Shown: positions 28,494 to 39,699, counted from the stretch's first letter. The stretch: 64,000 nt of DNA from Gemmatimonadaceae bacterium (GCA_016720905.1 JADKJT010000001.1:372001-436000); one strand, 5' to 3'. Notes: a model not told the origin generated them from the sequence alone. Program-made: numbers and translations.

Positions 28494-28917
28494 CAGGGGC
28501 TTCTTCAGTGCGCACCAGCGCCTGTCGCGTGCTGCGCAGAACGGAGCCCATGCGCAATTGCGCCTGCACTCGCGCCAAGAGCTCCTTGGGGCGATACGGC
28601 TTGCGAATGAAATCCGATGCGCCGAGTCCGAGCGAGCGCACGGAGGCGTCTTCGGGCGGCTGCGCCGACAGCATCAGCACCGGCAGATCACGCCATCGTT
28701 CCTCGCCCTTGATGCGCTCGAGCAGCGTATACCCGTCGGTGTCCGGCATGAGGATGTCCAGCAGCAGCAGATCGGGCGATCGCCTTTCCAGCGCCTCGAG
28801 ACACTGTGCGCCTCCGTTGGCCGGCACCACGTCGTACCCGTTCTCCTTGAGCAGCCAGGTGACTGACTCGAGGACGGCCACGTCGTCGTCGGCAACGAGA
28901 ATGCGCGAGCTACTCAT
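28426..28917 (-). CDS. Response regulator receiver domain (probably the N-terminal part of a REC-GAF-GGDEF protein)
   Basis: A CheY-like receiver domain: ILVADDDVAVLESV with the acidic pair, LLLLDILMPDTDG with the phospho-accepting Asp, MLSAQ and the conserved lysine in FIRKPYRP. After the domain the frame runs on through LRSTRQALVRTEEA and then becomes Gly/Pro/Arg-rich, which is not natural sequence. This happens exactly where a one-base frame change would enter the GAF-GGDEF reading frame. The ATG at 28917 lies 28 bases after the gyrA stop, so it is probably co-transcribed with gyrA. Confidence 0.88.
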   Translation of the reverse strand: MSSSRILVADDDVAVLESVTWLLKENGYDVVPANGGAQCLEALERRSPDLLLLDILMPDTDGYTLLERIKGEERWRDLPVLMLSAQPPEDASVRSLGLGASDFIRKPYRPKELLARVQAQLRMGSVLRSTRQALVRTEEAPGAGPAGRRQSSQTGGHPARGHG

Positions 28918-28945
28918 GCACGCGCTGGAAGGCGTCGTGACGAAG

Positions 28946-31480
<2,535 letters not shown>

Positions 31481-31539
31481 GGCGCGGCGGGAAAGGTGTC
31501 CGACGGGGTGCGGCGCGGCGGGGGTGCTACAACCTTCCA

Positions 31540-31568
31540 AATCTAGTCGGCGCGACCGGCAAAATCAA
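31540..31568 (-). promoter_or_regulatory. Predicted gyrA promoter (-35 TTGATT, -10 TAGATT)
   Basis: On the minus strand TTGATT (31568-31563) and TAGATT (31545-31540) are separated by exactly 17 bases, in the AT-richer gap 31541-31628. The -10 ends 60 bases before the gyrA ATG. Each hexamer matches the sigma-70 consensus at about four of six positions. Confidence 0.55.
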
Positions 31569-31628
31569 TGAAGCGTCACAAGCGTAAATGCCCGAATAAC
31601 AACAACTTACAAATTCAACGCCGGCGGC

Positions 31629-32504
31629 TTAGGAACCCCAGCTCCGGACCACCGTCACCAGCCGCCATTGGGTGCCAACCTGGCGCATCATGTAGACCGC
31701 ACCGCCGTTGCTCGAGACGCCGATCTCCACACCGCCCTTTTCGCGCGGCCGGTTGACGCCCACCAGTGCCCAACCGCGCCACAGCACCATGGGTGCAACA
31801 AGGATGTACGACAGCTCCGCTTGCGGATCCTGTTGACCACGGGTGGAAAAGAATTCGTCGCGCGCGTGTCGTTGGGCGTCCGGTCCGAAGTACGCCTTCA
31901 CCCGTGGTCGTGGGGACTTCGGAAAGTCCATCGTCGCAAAGCCGGGGACAACAAATGTCACCGTGTCGGCCGCCAGCGGCGACGGCAGACACCCGTTGCT
32001 CCGCGGGTCAGGCACATCACCGGTCAACCCGGTGGCCACCGCTTCGCGCGACGTCTTGGTATCCACATCCCAGAGCGGTCGATCGATACCGGCTTCCCAA
32101 CCAACGATCGTGCGCAGCAACCGGCGCGCGTCCGGCGTATCCAGTCGTGCGCCAACACCGCGCGCGATGATGGTCTGCTCCATGTGCTCGACCAGTTGCT
32201 GCAGCGTATCGCGCTGCGCGAAGGTCAGGGCCTTGGGGAAGATGCGCAACGCGCCGGGATGGCAGCGATCGCCGAGGTCGGCCCACGCCGCACCTTTCAA
32301 ATACGCGGTCCGTTGCGCCAGCAGTCGGCGCTCATACGCACGTTCATCGGCCTCGAGAAACGCCTTCGCCGCCGAATCCTCACGCGCCGCGGAATCGAGC
32401 GTCGCACGAGGTTTGGCCGGTTGCTTCCCCTGGGCCTGCAAGCACTGCGACATCAGCGGCACGAGCACCAACGCCACGACACCGAGGGTTCCCGCACGCT
32501 TCAT
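31629..32504 (-). CDS. Exported protein of unknown function
   Basis: A 291-residue protein with a signal peptide (MKRAGTLGVVALVLVPLMSQ, probable cleavage after LQA) and a charged, helical first third (AREDSAAKAFLEADERAYER). The later part is mixed and ends in strands (VEIGVSSNGGAVYMMRQVG). I do not recognise a family. Its ATG overlaps the upstream channel-like gene's stop by four bases, so it is translated together with that membrane protein and may act with it. Confidence 0.68.
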   Translation of the reverse strand: MKRAGTLGVVALVLVPLMSQCLQAQGKQPAKPRATLDSAAREDSAAKAFLEADERAYERRLLAQRTAYLKGAAWADLGDRCHPGALRIFPKALTFAQRDTLQQLVEHMEQTIIARGVGARLDTPDARRLLRTIVGWEAGIDRPLWDVDTKTSREAVATGLTGDVPDPRSNGCLPSPLAADTVTFVVPGFATMDFPKSPRPRVKAYFGPDAQRHARDEFFSTRGQQDPQAELSYILVAPMVLWRGWALVGVNRPREKGGVEIGVSSNGGAVYMMRQVGTQWRLVTVVRSWGS

Positions 32505-33451
32505 GCTTGCGCCGACTCCGTCGCCGTCCCCACACGCGAGCGGGATGCTCGGGCCAGCGCGGCCGCGGCCGCAGCCGCTTCCGACGCCGCCTCGGACGCA
32601 TCGGCCGACGCTTCCTCAGCCAACTCTTCGGCTTCTTCCGCGGCCGCTTCGGCATCGATTGCCTGCCGTTCGGCCCGATAGCGCTGATACCACTCGCGGG
32701 TGACTTCCGCCGCCAGATCGCGATTGCCCAGTCCGAAGGCCAACGCCAGTGCCAACGCCACCGCGCCAAACAGGATGGCAAACGCGGTGGTGACGATGTC
32801 GGTGGCGATTCCCAACTCCTGCAGCGCCATGAATACCGCGAGCACAATCACCCCGGCGCGTCCCGTGCGGGCCAGCCACGGACCGCCGTGCAAGCCGCCG
32901 GCCGACGCCATGATAAGGCCACCCACGAAGCCACCCAGTACGATGCCGAGGATGATGATCACGATGGCCGCAATCACACTCGGGATGTAGCTGACCAGCT
33001 CGGAAAACACGTTGGCCAGCGATTCCAGTCCGATCGCATTGGCCGCCACCAGCAGCACGGCAAACATGACGAACCAGAACAGCACATTCGCAATGACTTT
33101 CGCCGGATTGAGATGCGAGCCTGATCGTTCGACCGCCTGCATTACACCGCCGCGCTCGAGCATCTGATTCAGTCGCACCCGACGCAGCAGGCGCTGGGTG
33201 CCCTTCTCGATCACCTTCGCCACGAGATACCCGGCAAAGAGAATGACCAGCGCGCCAAACAGCGCCGGCACGAACTCGCCAAGCATGGCGAAGCTCTGTT
33301 CCAGCCGTTCGGTAAACGTGGAGACGACGGTGGCGTCAGCAGCCCCACCGGGCGCCGTCGTGGCTTGCTGGGCGAGAAGCAGCGTATCGACCTGAGAGTT
33401 CTGGAGCACTGCGGGCAACGTGGGCAGAAGAGGCGCCGAATATGGGCGCAC
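32501..33451 (-). CDS. Mechanosensitive-channel-like membrane protein (conserved TM-helix family)
   Basis: A 316-residue protein with five hydrophobic segments, including the repeat-like helices FVPALFGALVILFAGYLVAK and SVIAAIVIIILGIVLGGFVG. These match the conserved TM-helix repeat found in MscS-related proteins that lack the usual cytoplasmic cage. The C-terminus is a long Ala/Glu-rich helix (about residues 260-300) likely to form a coiled coil. The start is a GTG at 33451. The gene following it overlaps by four bases. Channel function is an inference from the family. Confidence 0.75.
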   Translation of the reverse strand: MRPYSAPLLPTLPAVLQNSQVDTLLLAQQATTAPGGAADATVVSTFTERLEQSFAMLGEFVPALFGALVILFAGYLVAKVIEKGTQRLLRRVRLNQMLERGGVMQAVERSGSHLNPAKVIANVLFWFVMFAVLLVAANAIGLESLANVFSELVSYIPSVIAAIVIIILGIVLGGFVGGLIMASAGGLHGGPWLARTGRAGVIVLAVFMALQELGIATDIVTTAFAILFGAVALALALAFGLGNRDLAAEVTREWYQRYRAERQAIDAEAAAEEAEELAEEASADASEAASEAAAAAAALARASRSRVGTATESAQA

Positions 33452-33525
33452 ATGAGTCCCTGGGGGACCGGCGAAAACTAGCGGACCACGCGGGGCGGGG
33501 GTACGGGGGCCAGCGAGGCTCCGCG

Positions 33526-33750
33526 CTACAGCCGCGTCCCCCGCTTCCGGTCATACATCACGCTGCGCTTGCACGACGGGCACAGCAGCCACTCGCGCTG
33601 CCGATGATAGCCGAGGCCAAACGACCCCCCGCCAATCTCGCGATGCGTCAGGCGGACAGCGCAGCGTGGGCACATCGGTAACTCGCCGGCAATGGCCGAC
33701 TCGCGAAGGGCCCGCTCCTCATCGGTGGTATAGCGCGCCGTTTCGCTCAC
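33526..33750 (-). CDS. Small zinc-ribbon protein
   Basis: A 74-residue protein with two CxxC knuckles (CPRC at about residue 27 and CPSC at about 57), so a single zinc-binding ribbon. The rest is polar. It starts at a GTG seven bases after the stop of the dehydrogenase gene and is likely co-transcribed with it. The function is unknown; such ribbons often bind nucleic acid or a partner protein. Confidence 0.72.
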   Translation of the reverse strand: MSETARYTTDEERALRESAIAGELPMCPRCAVRLTHREIGGGSFGLGYHRQREWLLCPSCKRSVMYDRKRGTRL

Positions 33751-33757
33751 CGCTCTA

Positions 33758-34810
33758 TCACAGCTGCACCACCACCTTGCCGATCTGCACCCCGGAATCC
33801 AGCCGTTCGAAGGCCGTCCGACCCTCCTCCAGCGGCCAGATCGAATCGACCGGGGGCTGCAGGGCGCCGTGCCGGAAGAGCTCCGTGATGGCGTCGAACT
33901 CCGTGTCGTTGCCCATGGTGGAGCCCATCAGCGTCCACTGATTCCAGAACATGCGCCGCACGTCCACTTGCACCAGCGGGCCGGTGGTACCGCCACAGGT
34001 GACAAGCCGGCCGCGTTTGCCCAGCGCCACCAGCGATTGCGCCCACGTGGCCTCACCCACGCTGTCAATCACGACATCTACACCCCGCTTGTTGGTGCGC
34101 GCGCGGATTTCGCGCCCGAGTTCGTGCTGTCGATGATCCAGCAGGTGATCGGCGCCCAGCGCCTGTGCTCGCTCCAGCTTTGCCGGGCTGCCCGAGGTCA
34201 CCCACACGGTGGCGCCGATGTGCTTGGCAATCTGCAGCGCGGCCAGCGCCACACCGCCGCCAATCCCCCAAATGAGTACCTGATCGCCCGGTTGCACACG
34301 GGCGCGGGTGACGATCATGCGCCACGCGGTCAGCGTGGCCAGGGGGAACGCCGCTGCTGTGTCAAAATCAATGAAGTCGGGGATGGTGCGGACATTGGCC
34401 GACGGCACCACGACATACTCGGCCATCGTCCCCGGACGATGCTCGCCGAGGATGCCATAGCTGAGGCAGAGGGGCTGATCGCCATCTCGGCAATACTCAC
34501 AGCGACACGGGCGGTCGACGATACCGGGGTTGAGCATCACTCGATCGCCGACCTTGAGACCCTGTACCGCATTGCCCATGGACTCGACAACGCCCGCACC
34601 GTCCGAACCCAACACCCATCTCGGATGGATCTTCACGCCGGGAATGCCACCAACGACAAAAAGGTCCAGACGGTTGAGTGCTGCCGCATGGATGCGCACG
34701 CGCACGTCGTCGGGGTGCTTGAGCGTTGGCACGGGCAGATCATCGCGCACGCGCAGCTGATCAAGCCCGCCGTGCGCGTCGATGGTAAGCCCTCGCATGG
34801 TGGTGATCAC
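33758..34810 (-). CDS. Medium-chain (MDR) zinc-type alcohol dehydrogenase/quinone reductase-like protein
   Basis: A 350-residue NAD(P)-dependent oxidoreductase. The GroES-like N-terminal half contains DVRVRIHAAALNRLDLFV, GSDGAGVV and a structural zinc-type cluster CRCEYCRDGDQPLC. The Rossmann half has VLIWGIGGGVALAALQIAK and later SVGEATWAQSL. The Asn in place of the usual catalytic-zinc Cys (AALNRLD) means the catalytic metal site is probably absent, as in quinone-reductase-like members. The start is GTG with a GTGA overlap of the upstream gene's stop; an ATG at 34798 is also possible. Confidence 0.86.
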   Translation of the reverse strand: MITTMRGLTIDAHGGLDQLRVRDDLPVPTLKHPDDVRVRIHAAALNRLDLFVVGGIPGVKIHPRWVLGSDGAGVVESMGNAVQGLKVGDRVMLNPGIVDRPCRCEYCRDGDQPLCLSYGILGEHRPGTMAEYVVVPSANVRTIPDFIDFDTAAAFPLATLTAWRMIVTRARVQPGDQVLIWGIGGGVALAALQIAKHIGATVWVTSGSPAKLERAQALGADHLLDHRQHELGREIRARTNKRGVDVVIDSVGEATWAQSLVALGKRGRLVTCGGTTGPLVQVDVRRMFWNQWTLMGSTMGNDTEFDAITELFRHGALQPPVDSIWPLEEGRTAFERLDSGVQIGKVVVQL

Positions 34811-36021
34811 GGTGAACTCGTCAACGGGTGGCGCTGCAGGATGTCCTTGGAATCGACGAAGGTGTAGACGACGTCCTTGCCGAAGCCGACGATCATCGTT
34901 CGGGGCGGCAGCTTGTAGCGATCCACGCGCACGCCTGATCGATCGATAACATCATAGCACAGCGACTGCTCGTCCTTGTTGCAGCGCGTGGCCAGCCAGA
35001 GCCGATCGCGCGCATCAACGAGAGGCGCAATATCCCCGCGGAACGGCGGGTGCGTGGTGGGCCAGCTGGCCGGCTCATCGTAGTTGATCGCGAGGATGGC
35101 GGTCCGCATGGGATTGGACTGCAACGCCGCGTCGGCGGCGCGCTTGAACTCCTCCACAACGCGCTTGCGATCGCCCGATGTCACCGGAATCGGCGCGTAC
35201 GCCACGGGCTCGGCGGACGTGCGCGACCCGTCGGGCGAAAACCATTCAATGCGATAGGTTGCGGCGCGCACCACGGCAACCGTGCCATCCGCATATGCCG
35301 CCCAGACGTCCACCGATTGCACCGGCGCGGTGCCGATGTATACCACCATGGTCCCGGCGTTGGAGCTGTTGGGCGACAACGGAGGACGCGGTGACTGCGC
35401 GGGCATCAGCTGCGCAATGGTGTCAAAGCGCAGCGTTTTGAGCGAATAGCGCACCACGGGATACGGCAACCGCGGTGGCGCCAAGGCCGGATTGGGCGGC
35501 GACGCGGGCCGTGCCGGAAATCCCACGCCGATGGCCGTCTCCGTACCCACCAGATACCGCATGGAGGGAATACGGGGTCCTCGGCCTCCTCCCGGCGGTG
35601 CACCGCCCGGTGAAGCACTCGGGGGCGCCGAGCCCACTCCCATCGTCCGCGCCAGTGATCCATCAGGCCCGAAGAGCATCAGGCGCGCCTTGCCGGCATC
35701 GAACGACGCGGTCGAATCACCCGACCACGCCCAGAGCGGACCCATGGTTCGCACCTCGTCGTCCTCGGCGCCGGTCTTGATGCGCAATTCGGCCTTCCCG
35801 CTGCTGAAATCGGCGAGGAGCAGCGGCTGGTCATTGCCGCCGCTCACCAACACCCGCCCATCCCGCTGTTCGCGAATGGAGCGGACAGACTTGATACCGT
35901 CCTTGAGCGTGGCGTTGGCCTTGGGGAATTCCTTCTCGGCCAGCTCCTGCCCAACAACTGGCGTCGACGACAGCGAGACGCCGAGGCCCACGATGACGCA
36001 CGCGCGCAAACGAGAATGCAT
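34807..36021 (-). CDS. Exported beta-propeller-like protein of unknown function
   Basis: A 404-residue exported protein. The signal peptide is at residues 1-25 (ACVIVGLGVSLSSTPVVGQ). The mature part has regularly spaced strand motifs such as GRVLVSGGNDQPLLLADF, DSTASFDAGKARLMLFGPDG and ADGTVAVVRAATYRIEWFSP, reminiscent of NHL/6-bladed propellers. A Pro/Gly-rich insert sits near residues 135-155. The ATG at 36021 gives a clean signal peptide; the longer frame to 36096 does not. It diverges from sucB; the shared 180-bp region has an isolated TATATT but no partner -35. Confidence 0.68.
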   Translation of the reverse strand: MHSRLRACVIVGLGVSLSSTPVVGQELAEKEFPKANATLKDGIKSVRSIREQRDGRVLVSGGNDQPLLLADFSSGKAELRIKTGAEDDEVRTMGPLWAWSGDSTASFDAGKARLMLFGPDGSLARTMGVGSAPPSASPGGAPPGGGRGPRIPSMRYLVGTETAIGVGFPARPASPPNPALAPPRLPYPVVRYSLKTLRFDTIAQLMPAQSPRPPLSPNSSNAGTMVVYIGTAPVQSVDVWAAYADGTVAVVRAATYRIEWFSPDGSRTSAEPVAYAPIPVTSGDRKRVVEEFKRAADAALQSNPMRTAILAINYDEPASWPTTHPPFRGDIAPLVDARDRLWLATRCNKDEQSLCYDVIDRSGVRVDRYKLPPRTMIVGFGKDVVYTFVDSKDILQRHPLTSSP

Positions 36022-36201
36022 GACCAGGATGTGGCGGGTAGACGCGAAACAGGCGATTTGAGCGACCACAGGGAATTTCCCTCTCCATGACCCCAAACGG
36101 GAGTGCGGCGCGCCGTTCGATCGGCGCCGACCGCCGTTGTGGTCCCGATCTATATTGGATGTTCGCTCGTCGACATCGACCCATCACGACCGCACCGCCC
36201 C

Positions 36202-37398
36202 ATGTCGTCCATCAAAGTTCCCCCACTCGGCGAGTCCATCGTCGAGGCGACGGTTTCGCGCTGGCTCAAGCAGGAAGGCGACGCCATTGCGCCCGGCGAC
36301 ACCATCGTCGAGCTCGAGACCGACAAGATCACGGTGGAGGTGCCAGCCGTTGAAGCCGGGGTGCTGGTGCGACGCCTCAAACAGGAAGGCGACGTGGTGA
36401 CGGTAGGGGAAAGCCTGGGCGAGACCGCGACTGGCGGGACCCCGGTGGTGCCAGCAGTGGCGGCCCCGACTCCGGGCCCAGCGACAACCGCCGACTCAGC
36501 GATGGCGTCGGCGCCGAAGGTCTCGCCGGCCGCGGTGCGTCTGGCCACCGAAAGCGGGATCAATCTCGCCGAAGTGACCGGTACGGGCCGTGGTGGGGTC
36601 ATCTCCAAGTCCGATGTGATTGAACAACAGGTCGCGGCACCTGTAGTCGACGTACCAGCAACGGCCGTTACGGTACCATCAACCGCAGCAGCAGTCGCCG
36701 CCGTTCGCGAAACCCGCGAAAAGATGACCACGCGTCGTCGTCGCATCGCCGAGAATCTGCTGCAGTCGCAACAGGCCACGGCACATCTCACCACCTTCAA
36801 TGAGATCGACATGAGCGCGATCTCGGCGCTCCGTGAACGATTGAAGGAGCGGGTGGAGAAGGAGCAGGGCGTGAAGCTGTCGTTCATGCCGTTCTTTGCC
36901 AAGGCCGCGTGCCTGGCGCTCAAGGCCTATCCCGTGGTGAACGCGCACATCGACGGCGATGCGATTGTGTACAAGCACTACGTGAACATGGGTATCGCGG
37001 TGGCCAGCGACGCCGGACTGGTGGTGCCGAACATCAAGGACGCCGACGCGAAGAGCATCGTCGACATCGGTAAGGACATCGGCGCGGTCGCCAAACGCGC
37101 GCGCGACGGCAAGTTGTCGATGGATGATCTCACCGGCGGCACGTTCACCATCACCAACGGTGGCGTATTCGGGTCACTGGTGTCCACGCCCATCATCAAC
37201 TATCCGCAGGCCGGCATTCTGGGGCTGCACAAAATCCAGGACCGTCCGGTGGCGGTGAACGGACAGGTCGTGATCCGGCCCATGATGTACATCGCGCTGT
37301 CGTACGATCACCGCATCATTGACGGGCAGCAGGCGGTGCTGTTTCTGGTGCGCGTGAAGGAGCTGATGGAAGATCCGGCGGCGATGCTGGTGGTTTGA
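36202..37398 (+). CDS. sucB: Dihydrolipoyl succinyltransferase, E2 of 2-oxoglutarate dehydrogenase
   Basis: The E2 core of the 2-oxoglutarate dehydrogenase complex, passing succinyl groups from E1 to CoA. There is one lipoyl domain (residues 1-77; lysine in ELETDKITVEVP), an Ala/Pro linker, an E3/E1-binding domain (about 115-150, SPAAVRLATESGINLAEVTG) and the acyltransferase domain. The active-site histidine and Asp-Gly are in LSYDHRIIDGQQAV. 398 residues is usual. The lpd gene for E3 is 2.3 kb downstream on the same strand; E1 is not in the window. The ATG at 36202 sits at the conserved N-terminus. Confidence 0.95.
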   Translation: MSSIKVPPLGESIVEATVSRWLKQEGDAIAPGDTIVELETDKITVEVPAVEAGVLVRRLKQEGDVVTVGESLGETATGGTPVVPAVAAPTPGPATTADSAMASAPKVSPAAVRLATESGINLAEVTGTGRGGVISKSDVIEQQVAAPVVDVPATAVTVPSTAAAVAAVRETREKMTTRRRRIAENLLQSQQATAHLTTFNEIDMSAISALRERLKERVEKEQGVKLSFMPFFAKAACLALKAYPVVNAHIDGDAIVYKHYVNMGIAVASDAGLVVPNIKDADAKSIVDIGKDIGAVAKRARDGKLSMDDLTGGTFTITNGGVFGSLVSTPIINYPQAGILGLHKIQDRPVAVNGQVVIRPMMYIALSYDHRIIDGQQAVLFLVRVKELMEDPAAMLVV

Positions 37399-37436
37399 GA
37401 CGGGAGACGGGAGACCGTAGACGGGAGACTCGATAG
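37397..37436. repeat. GAGACGG-type heptamer array A2
   Basis: Five tandem units (GAGACGG twice, GAGACCG, TAGACGG, GAGACTC) from 37397 to 37431, then GATAG. The GA of the first unit completes the sucB TGA stop, and the array ends at the stop of the convergent membrane-protein gene at 37437. Confidence 0.9.
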
Positions 37437-38285
37437 TTACGGGGTGTGCTGCGCCAGCTGATGGAGCTGCGTCCATGCCACGGCGGTTCGCCCTGCCATC
37501 ACCAGTGCCAACAGCGCGACCAGCACCCCAAGCAGGTACTGTTTTCCCTTGAGCATTCGCCACGCCGAGTAGCCGGCGCCCAGGGTGATGAATGGGCTCA
37601 TAGCCGCATTGGCCACGGTGAAGAACCACAGTTGGGAGCGCTCGCCGGCGACGATGAGTACCGGCGTGAATGCGGCGGCGGCGGCTATGATGCCCGCGAT
37701 CTGCCAATTCCTTCGACGGATGGCTGGAGACGTCGGCACACGAGTTGTCGGCGGGGTGTCCAACGCCGCCAATGCGGTGTTCAGGTGCGGCGCACACTGC
37801 GCAATGTTGTTGCGCAGATCGCCGCGATGCAGATGCACGGCGAATGCCTTGATGGGCACGAAACGATGCTCGCCGATTAGTTGCAGGTCCGATGCGTCAT
37901 GCATCTGCATAGGTCCGGCAGTCGCGGCCAGTCGACGGGCACCGACGTTGTCCATTGCCTGAGCGGTGATGAACCCTTCGTGACCGCGGTCGGTGCGCAT
38001 ATCAATGATCTCCGGCCAGGCAACTTCCAGCTTGCCGCCCAGCTCACGCAACCGCACGCCGCGCGATGAGACTTCAAGGCGCGACCGGCCGGCCAGCCAA
38101 TGCCAGCCCAACAGCAGCAGCGACATGATGAGCGCCACGACGATGCCGCCGAGTTTGAGCCCTTGGTCCGCCGAGAAGGTGAACGCGATGCCAAGGACGA
38201 GGAACGGTCCCAACACCCACCAGAGCACCAGATAGCGCCAGATGCTGATGTGATAAACGCGAGGTTGGTCGAGGGTCGTGGTCAT
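37437..38285 (-). CDS. Membrane protein with PH-like soluble loop, unknown function
   Basis: A 282-residue protein with two N-terminal helices (WRYLVLWWVLGPFLVLGIAF and GIVVALIMSLLLLGWHWLAG), a soluble stretch of about 120 residues starting RLEVSSRGVRLRELGGKLEV that resembles bacterial PH-like domains, and about three C-terminal helices. Not identified further. I chose the ATG at 38285; an ATG at 38327 is equally open and neither has a clear ribosome-binding site. It converges with sucB. Confidence 0.65.
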   Translation of the reverse strand: MTTTLDQPRVYHISIWRYLVLWWVLGPFLVLGIAFTFSADQGLKLGGIVVALIMSLLLLGWHWLAGRSRLEVSSRGVRLRELGGKLEVAWPEIIDMRTDRGHEGFITAQAMDNVGARRLAATAGPMQMHDASDLQLIGEHRFVPIKAFAVHLHRGDLRNNIAQCAPHLNTALAALDTPPTTRVPTSPAIRRRNWQIAGIIAAAAAFTPVLIVAGERSQLWFFTVANAAMSPFITLGAGYSAWRMLKGKQYLLGVLVALLALVMAGRTAVAWTQLHQLAQHTP

Positions 38286-38424
38286 CGGAGGATTGACAGA
38301 GTCTGAGCTGCGCGTACCGGTTGGCATTCCACTGAGGGCGCGTTCTCACTCTGTATGGCGTGATTTGGAGTCGGCGCGGATCACGCCGGGTGATGGGCGC
38401 AATCTGTTGCTCGCTCAGGGCGCA

Positions 38425-38464
38425 ACCGCACTCAGTTGGCAATGACCGCAGTCAGTAGGCAACG
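38425..38464. repeat. Two direct 20-bp repeats in the divergent region
   Basis: The unit ACCGCASTCAGTWGGCAAYG occurs twice end to end (38425-38444 and 38445-38464), followed shortly by a third TCAGTAG. It is located between the divergent membrane-protein gene and the small plus-strand gene at 38491. It could be an operator pair; no known regulator site is recognised. Confidence 0.6.
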
Positions 38465-38490
38465 GATTCAGTAGTACTATCATTTCCCCA

Positions 38491-38847
38491 GTGCGTTTTG
38501 GGGGGGGCAGTGTAAAAACGGGTTCCGACACATCACACCATGCAGGAGGCTTCGATGAAGCCACTCTACCCCAGCACACCGCTTATAAACCATTGGTGCT
38601 GCGCTGGACGCTCGTTGGCGGCGCGCTCGGCGCGGCGACGGGCGCACTCACTGCCAAAGTAGTAGGTGTTGGCTGCGATTTGGGCCTCGCAATCCCTTGT
38701 GATCTGCACCAGCAGGAGCGCGAGATGCTCATTGGCATGACGCTTTACGGCACGGCCGTCGGGGCCGTGCTGGGATCGACCGCCGGATTGATTCGCCGCT
38801 GCCATTCATCGCGGAGCGATACCTTCGAGCCCATTCCTCAGCGCTGA
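38491..38847 (+). CDS. Small putative membrane protein with glycine-zipper segments
   Basis: A 118-residue reading frame with two Gly/Ala-rich hydrophobic segments (VGGALGAATGALTAKVVGVG and MTLYGTAVGAVLGSTAGLI). The only in-frame early start is a GTG at 38491. A better ribosome site (AGGAGGC before ATG at 38555) belongs to the next frame and would give only about 35 residues, so either a small frame error lies near 38560 or the true start is a downstream TTG/GTG. Function unknown. Confidence 0.45.
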   Translation: MRFGGGSVKTGSDTSHHAGGFDEATLPQHTAYKPLVLRWTLVGGALGAATGALTAKVVGVGCDLGLAIPCDLHQQEREMLIGMTLYGTAVGAVLGSTAGLIRRCHSSRSDTFEPIPQR

Positions 38848-38867
38848 CTACTGGAGGCAGAAGTACA

Positions 38868-39038
38868 TTGTCCCGCAAATACCACGACGCCCCTCGCGGC
38901 AAGCCGCTCGGGACGTCGGGTGTCACCAGCACGCGTTTCAATGCGAAGATTGGCGCGGCCAGCGATGTCAGAACCATTGGTATGCACCTTGAAGCCGGTG
39001 CCGCTGGCTTCTTGACGCTGCGGCGGCGGGAGAGGTAA
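38868..39038 (+). CDS. Possible 56-residue ORF with TTG start
   Basis: A short frame begins at a TTG eight bases after GGAGG, following the small membrane gene by 20 bases, and ends at TAA. The product is basic and ends LTLRRRER; no family is recognised. It is the only candidate gene in the 382-bp stretch 38848-39229, which otherwise shows nothing I can support. Confidence 0.22.
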   Translation: MSRKYHDAPRGKPLGTSGVTSTRFNAKIGAASDVRTIGMHLEAGAAGFLTLRRRER

Positions 39039-39229
39039 CGGGGCCCGCCTGATAGGCGCAAGCTACTCCACATGCCGCCAATGCCAACTGGTAGGCCGGT
39101 ATCGGTTCCGATTGGCGCGTGCCACGGGCCGGTCACGATTCCACTGACGACAAACGTTTTTCGCCCTCGACGTGTCTATTCCGTACGAGGCGGTGCAATG
39201 TCGTATCGCCGGAATTCGGGAGGACTGCC

Positions 39230-39610
39230 ATGGACGCACTATCGATTACCGGATGCTGGGAAGGCGCCCTCCTCTCTGATCAGGGCGGCATGGCCCTGCC
39301 CTTCACCCTCCAGCAACCGCCACGCGCACTCGCGCTGACCAGCGGACCGCAGGTGCGCATCGGCACCCACGACGCCGCCGCCACACGCCTGCTGGACGGC
39401 GCCGCGCGCGCCTTTGTCGCGCTGGTGGATGAAGCACGAGACCCAGTGTCCGGTCGCCTGGCCCAGCTGCTGCTGGACGCGCGAGTACGCGGCGACCGGC
39501 TGGTGGGTCATTGGTTCCGCCGCGACGACCAGGGGCACATTGTGGATAGCGGGATGGTGGAGGCGGGGAGAGTCAGTACTCAGTACCAAGTACCGAGTAC
39601 TGAGTACTGA
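39230..39610 (+). CDS. Small protein of unknown function ending in a repeat-encoded tail
   Basis: A 126-residue protein with a strong ribosome-binding site (GGGAGG, six bases before ATG 39230). The N-terminus has TGCWEGALL and the C-terminal part VRGDRLVGHWFRRDDQGHI, a pair of Gly-Trp strand motifs that recall small beta-barrel/lipocalin-like folds, but no family is certain. The last 11 or so residues (STQYQVPSTEY) and the TGA stop are encoded by heptamer array B3, so the natural C-terminus has probably been replaced or extended by the repeat. Confidence 0.6.
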   Translation: MDALSITGCWEGALLSDQGGMALPFTLQQPPRALALTSGPQVRIGTHDAAATRLLDGAARAFVALVDEARDPVSGRLAQLLLDARVRGDRLVGHWFRRDDQGHIVDSGMVEAGRVSTQYQVPSTEY

Positions 39611-39671
39611 GTACTGAGTACTGAGTACTGAGTACTTTGTACTTGGTTCTTGGTACCTGGTACTGAGTCCT
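39574..39671. repeat. GAGTACT-type heptamer array B3, the longest
   Basis: Fourteen consecutive 7-bp units: CAGTACT, CAGTACC, AAGTACC, GAGTACT six times, TTGTACT, TGGTTCT, TGGTACC, TGGTACT, GAGTCCT. The left end (ACTCAGTACCAAGTACC) is the imperfect reverse complement of the right end (GGTACCTGGTACTGAGT), so the array can fold as a long hairpin. It holds the stop of the upstream gene and ends 28 bases before the lpd start. Confidence 0.95.
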
Positions 39672-39699
39672 CTGCACTCTCCCTACTCCCTACTTGTTC

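Noticed and set aside
38729..39136. A 135-codon minus-strand frame in the poorly coding island.
   Set aside because: It overlaps the plus-strand membrane frame, has no ribosome site and has a composition typical of random GC-rich sequence.
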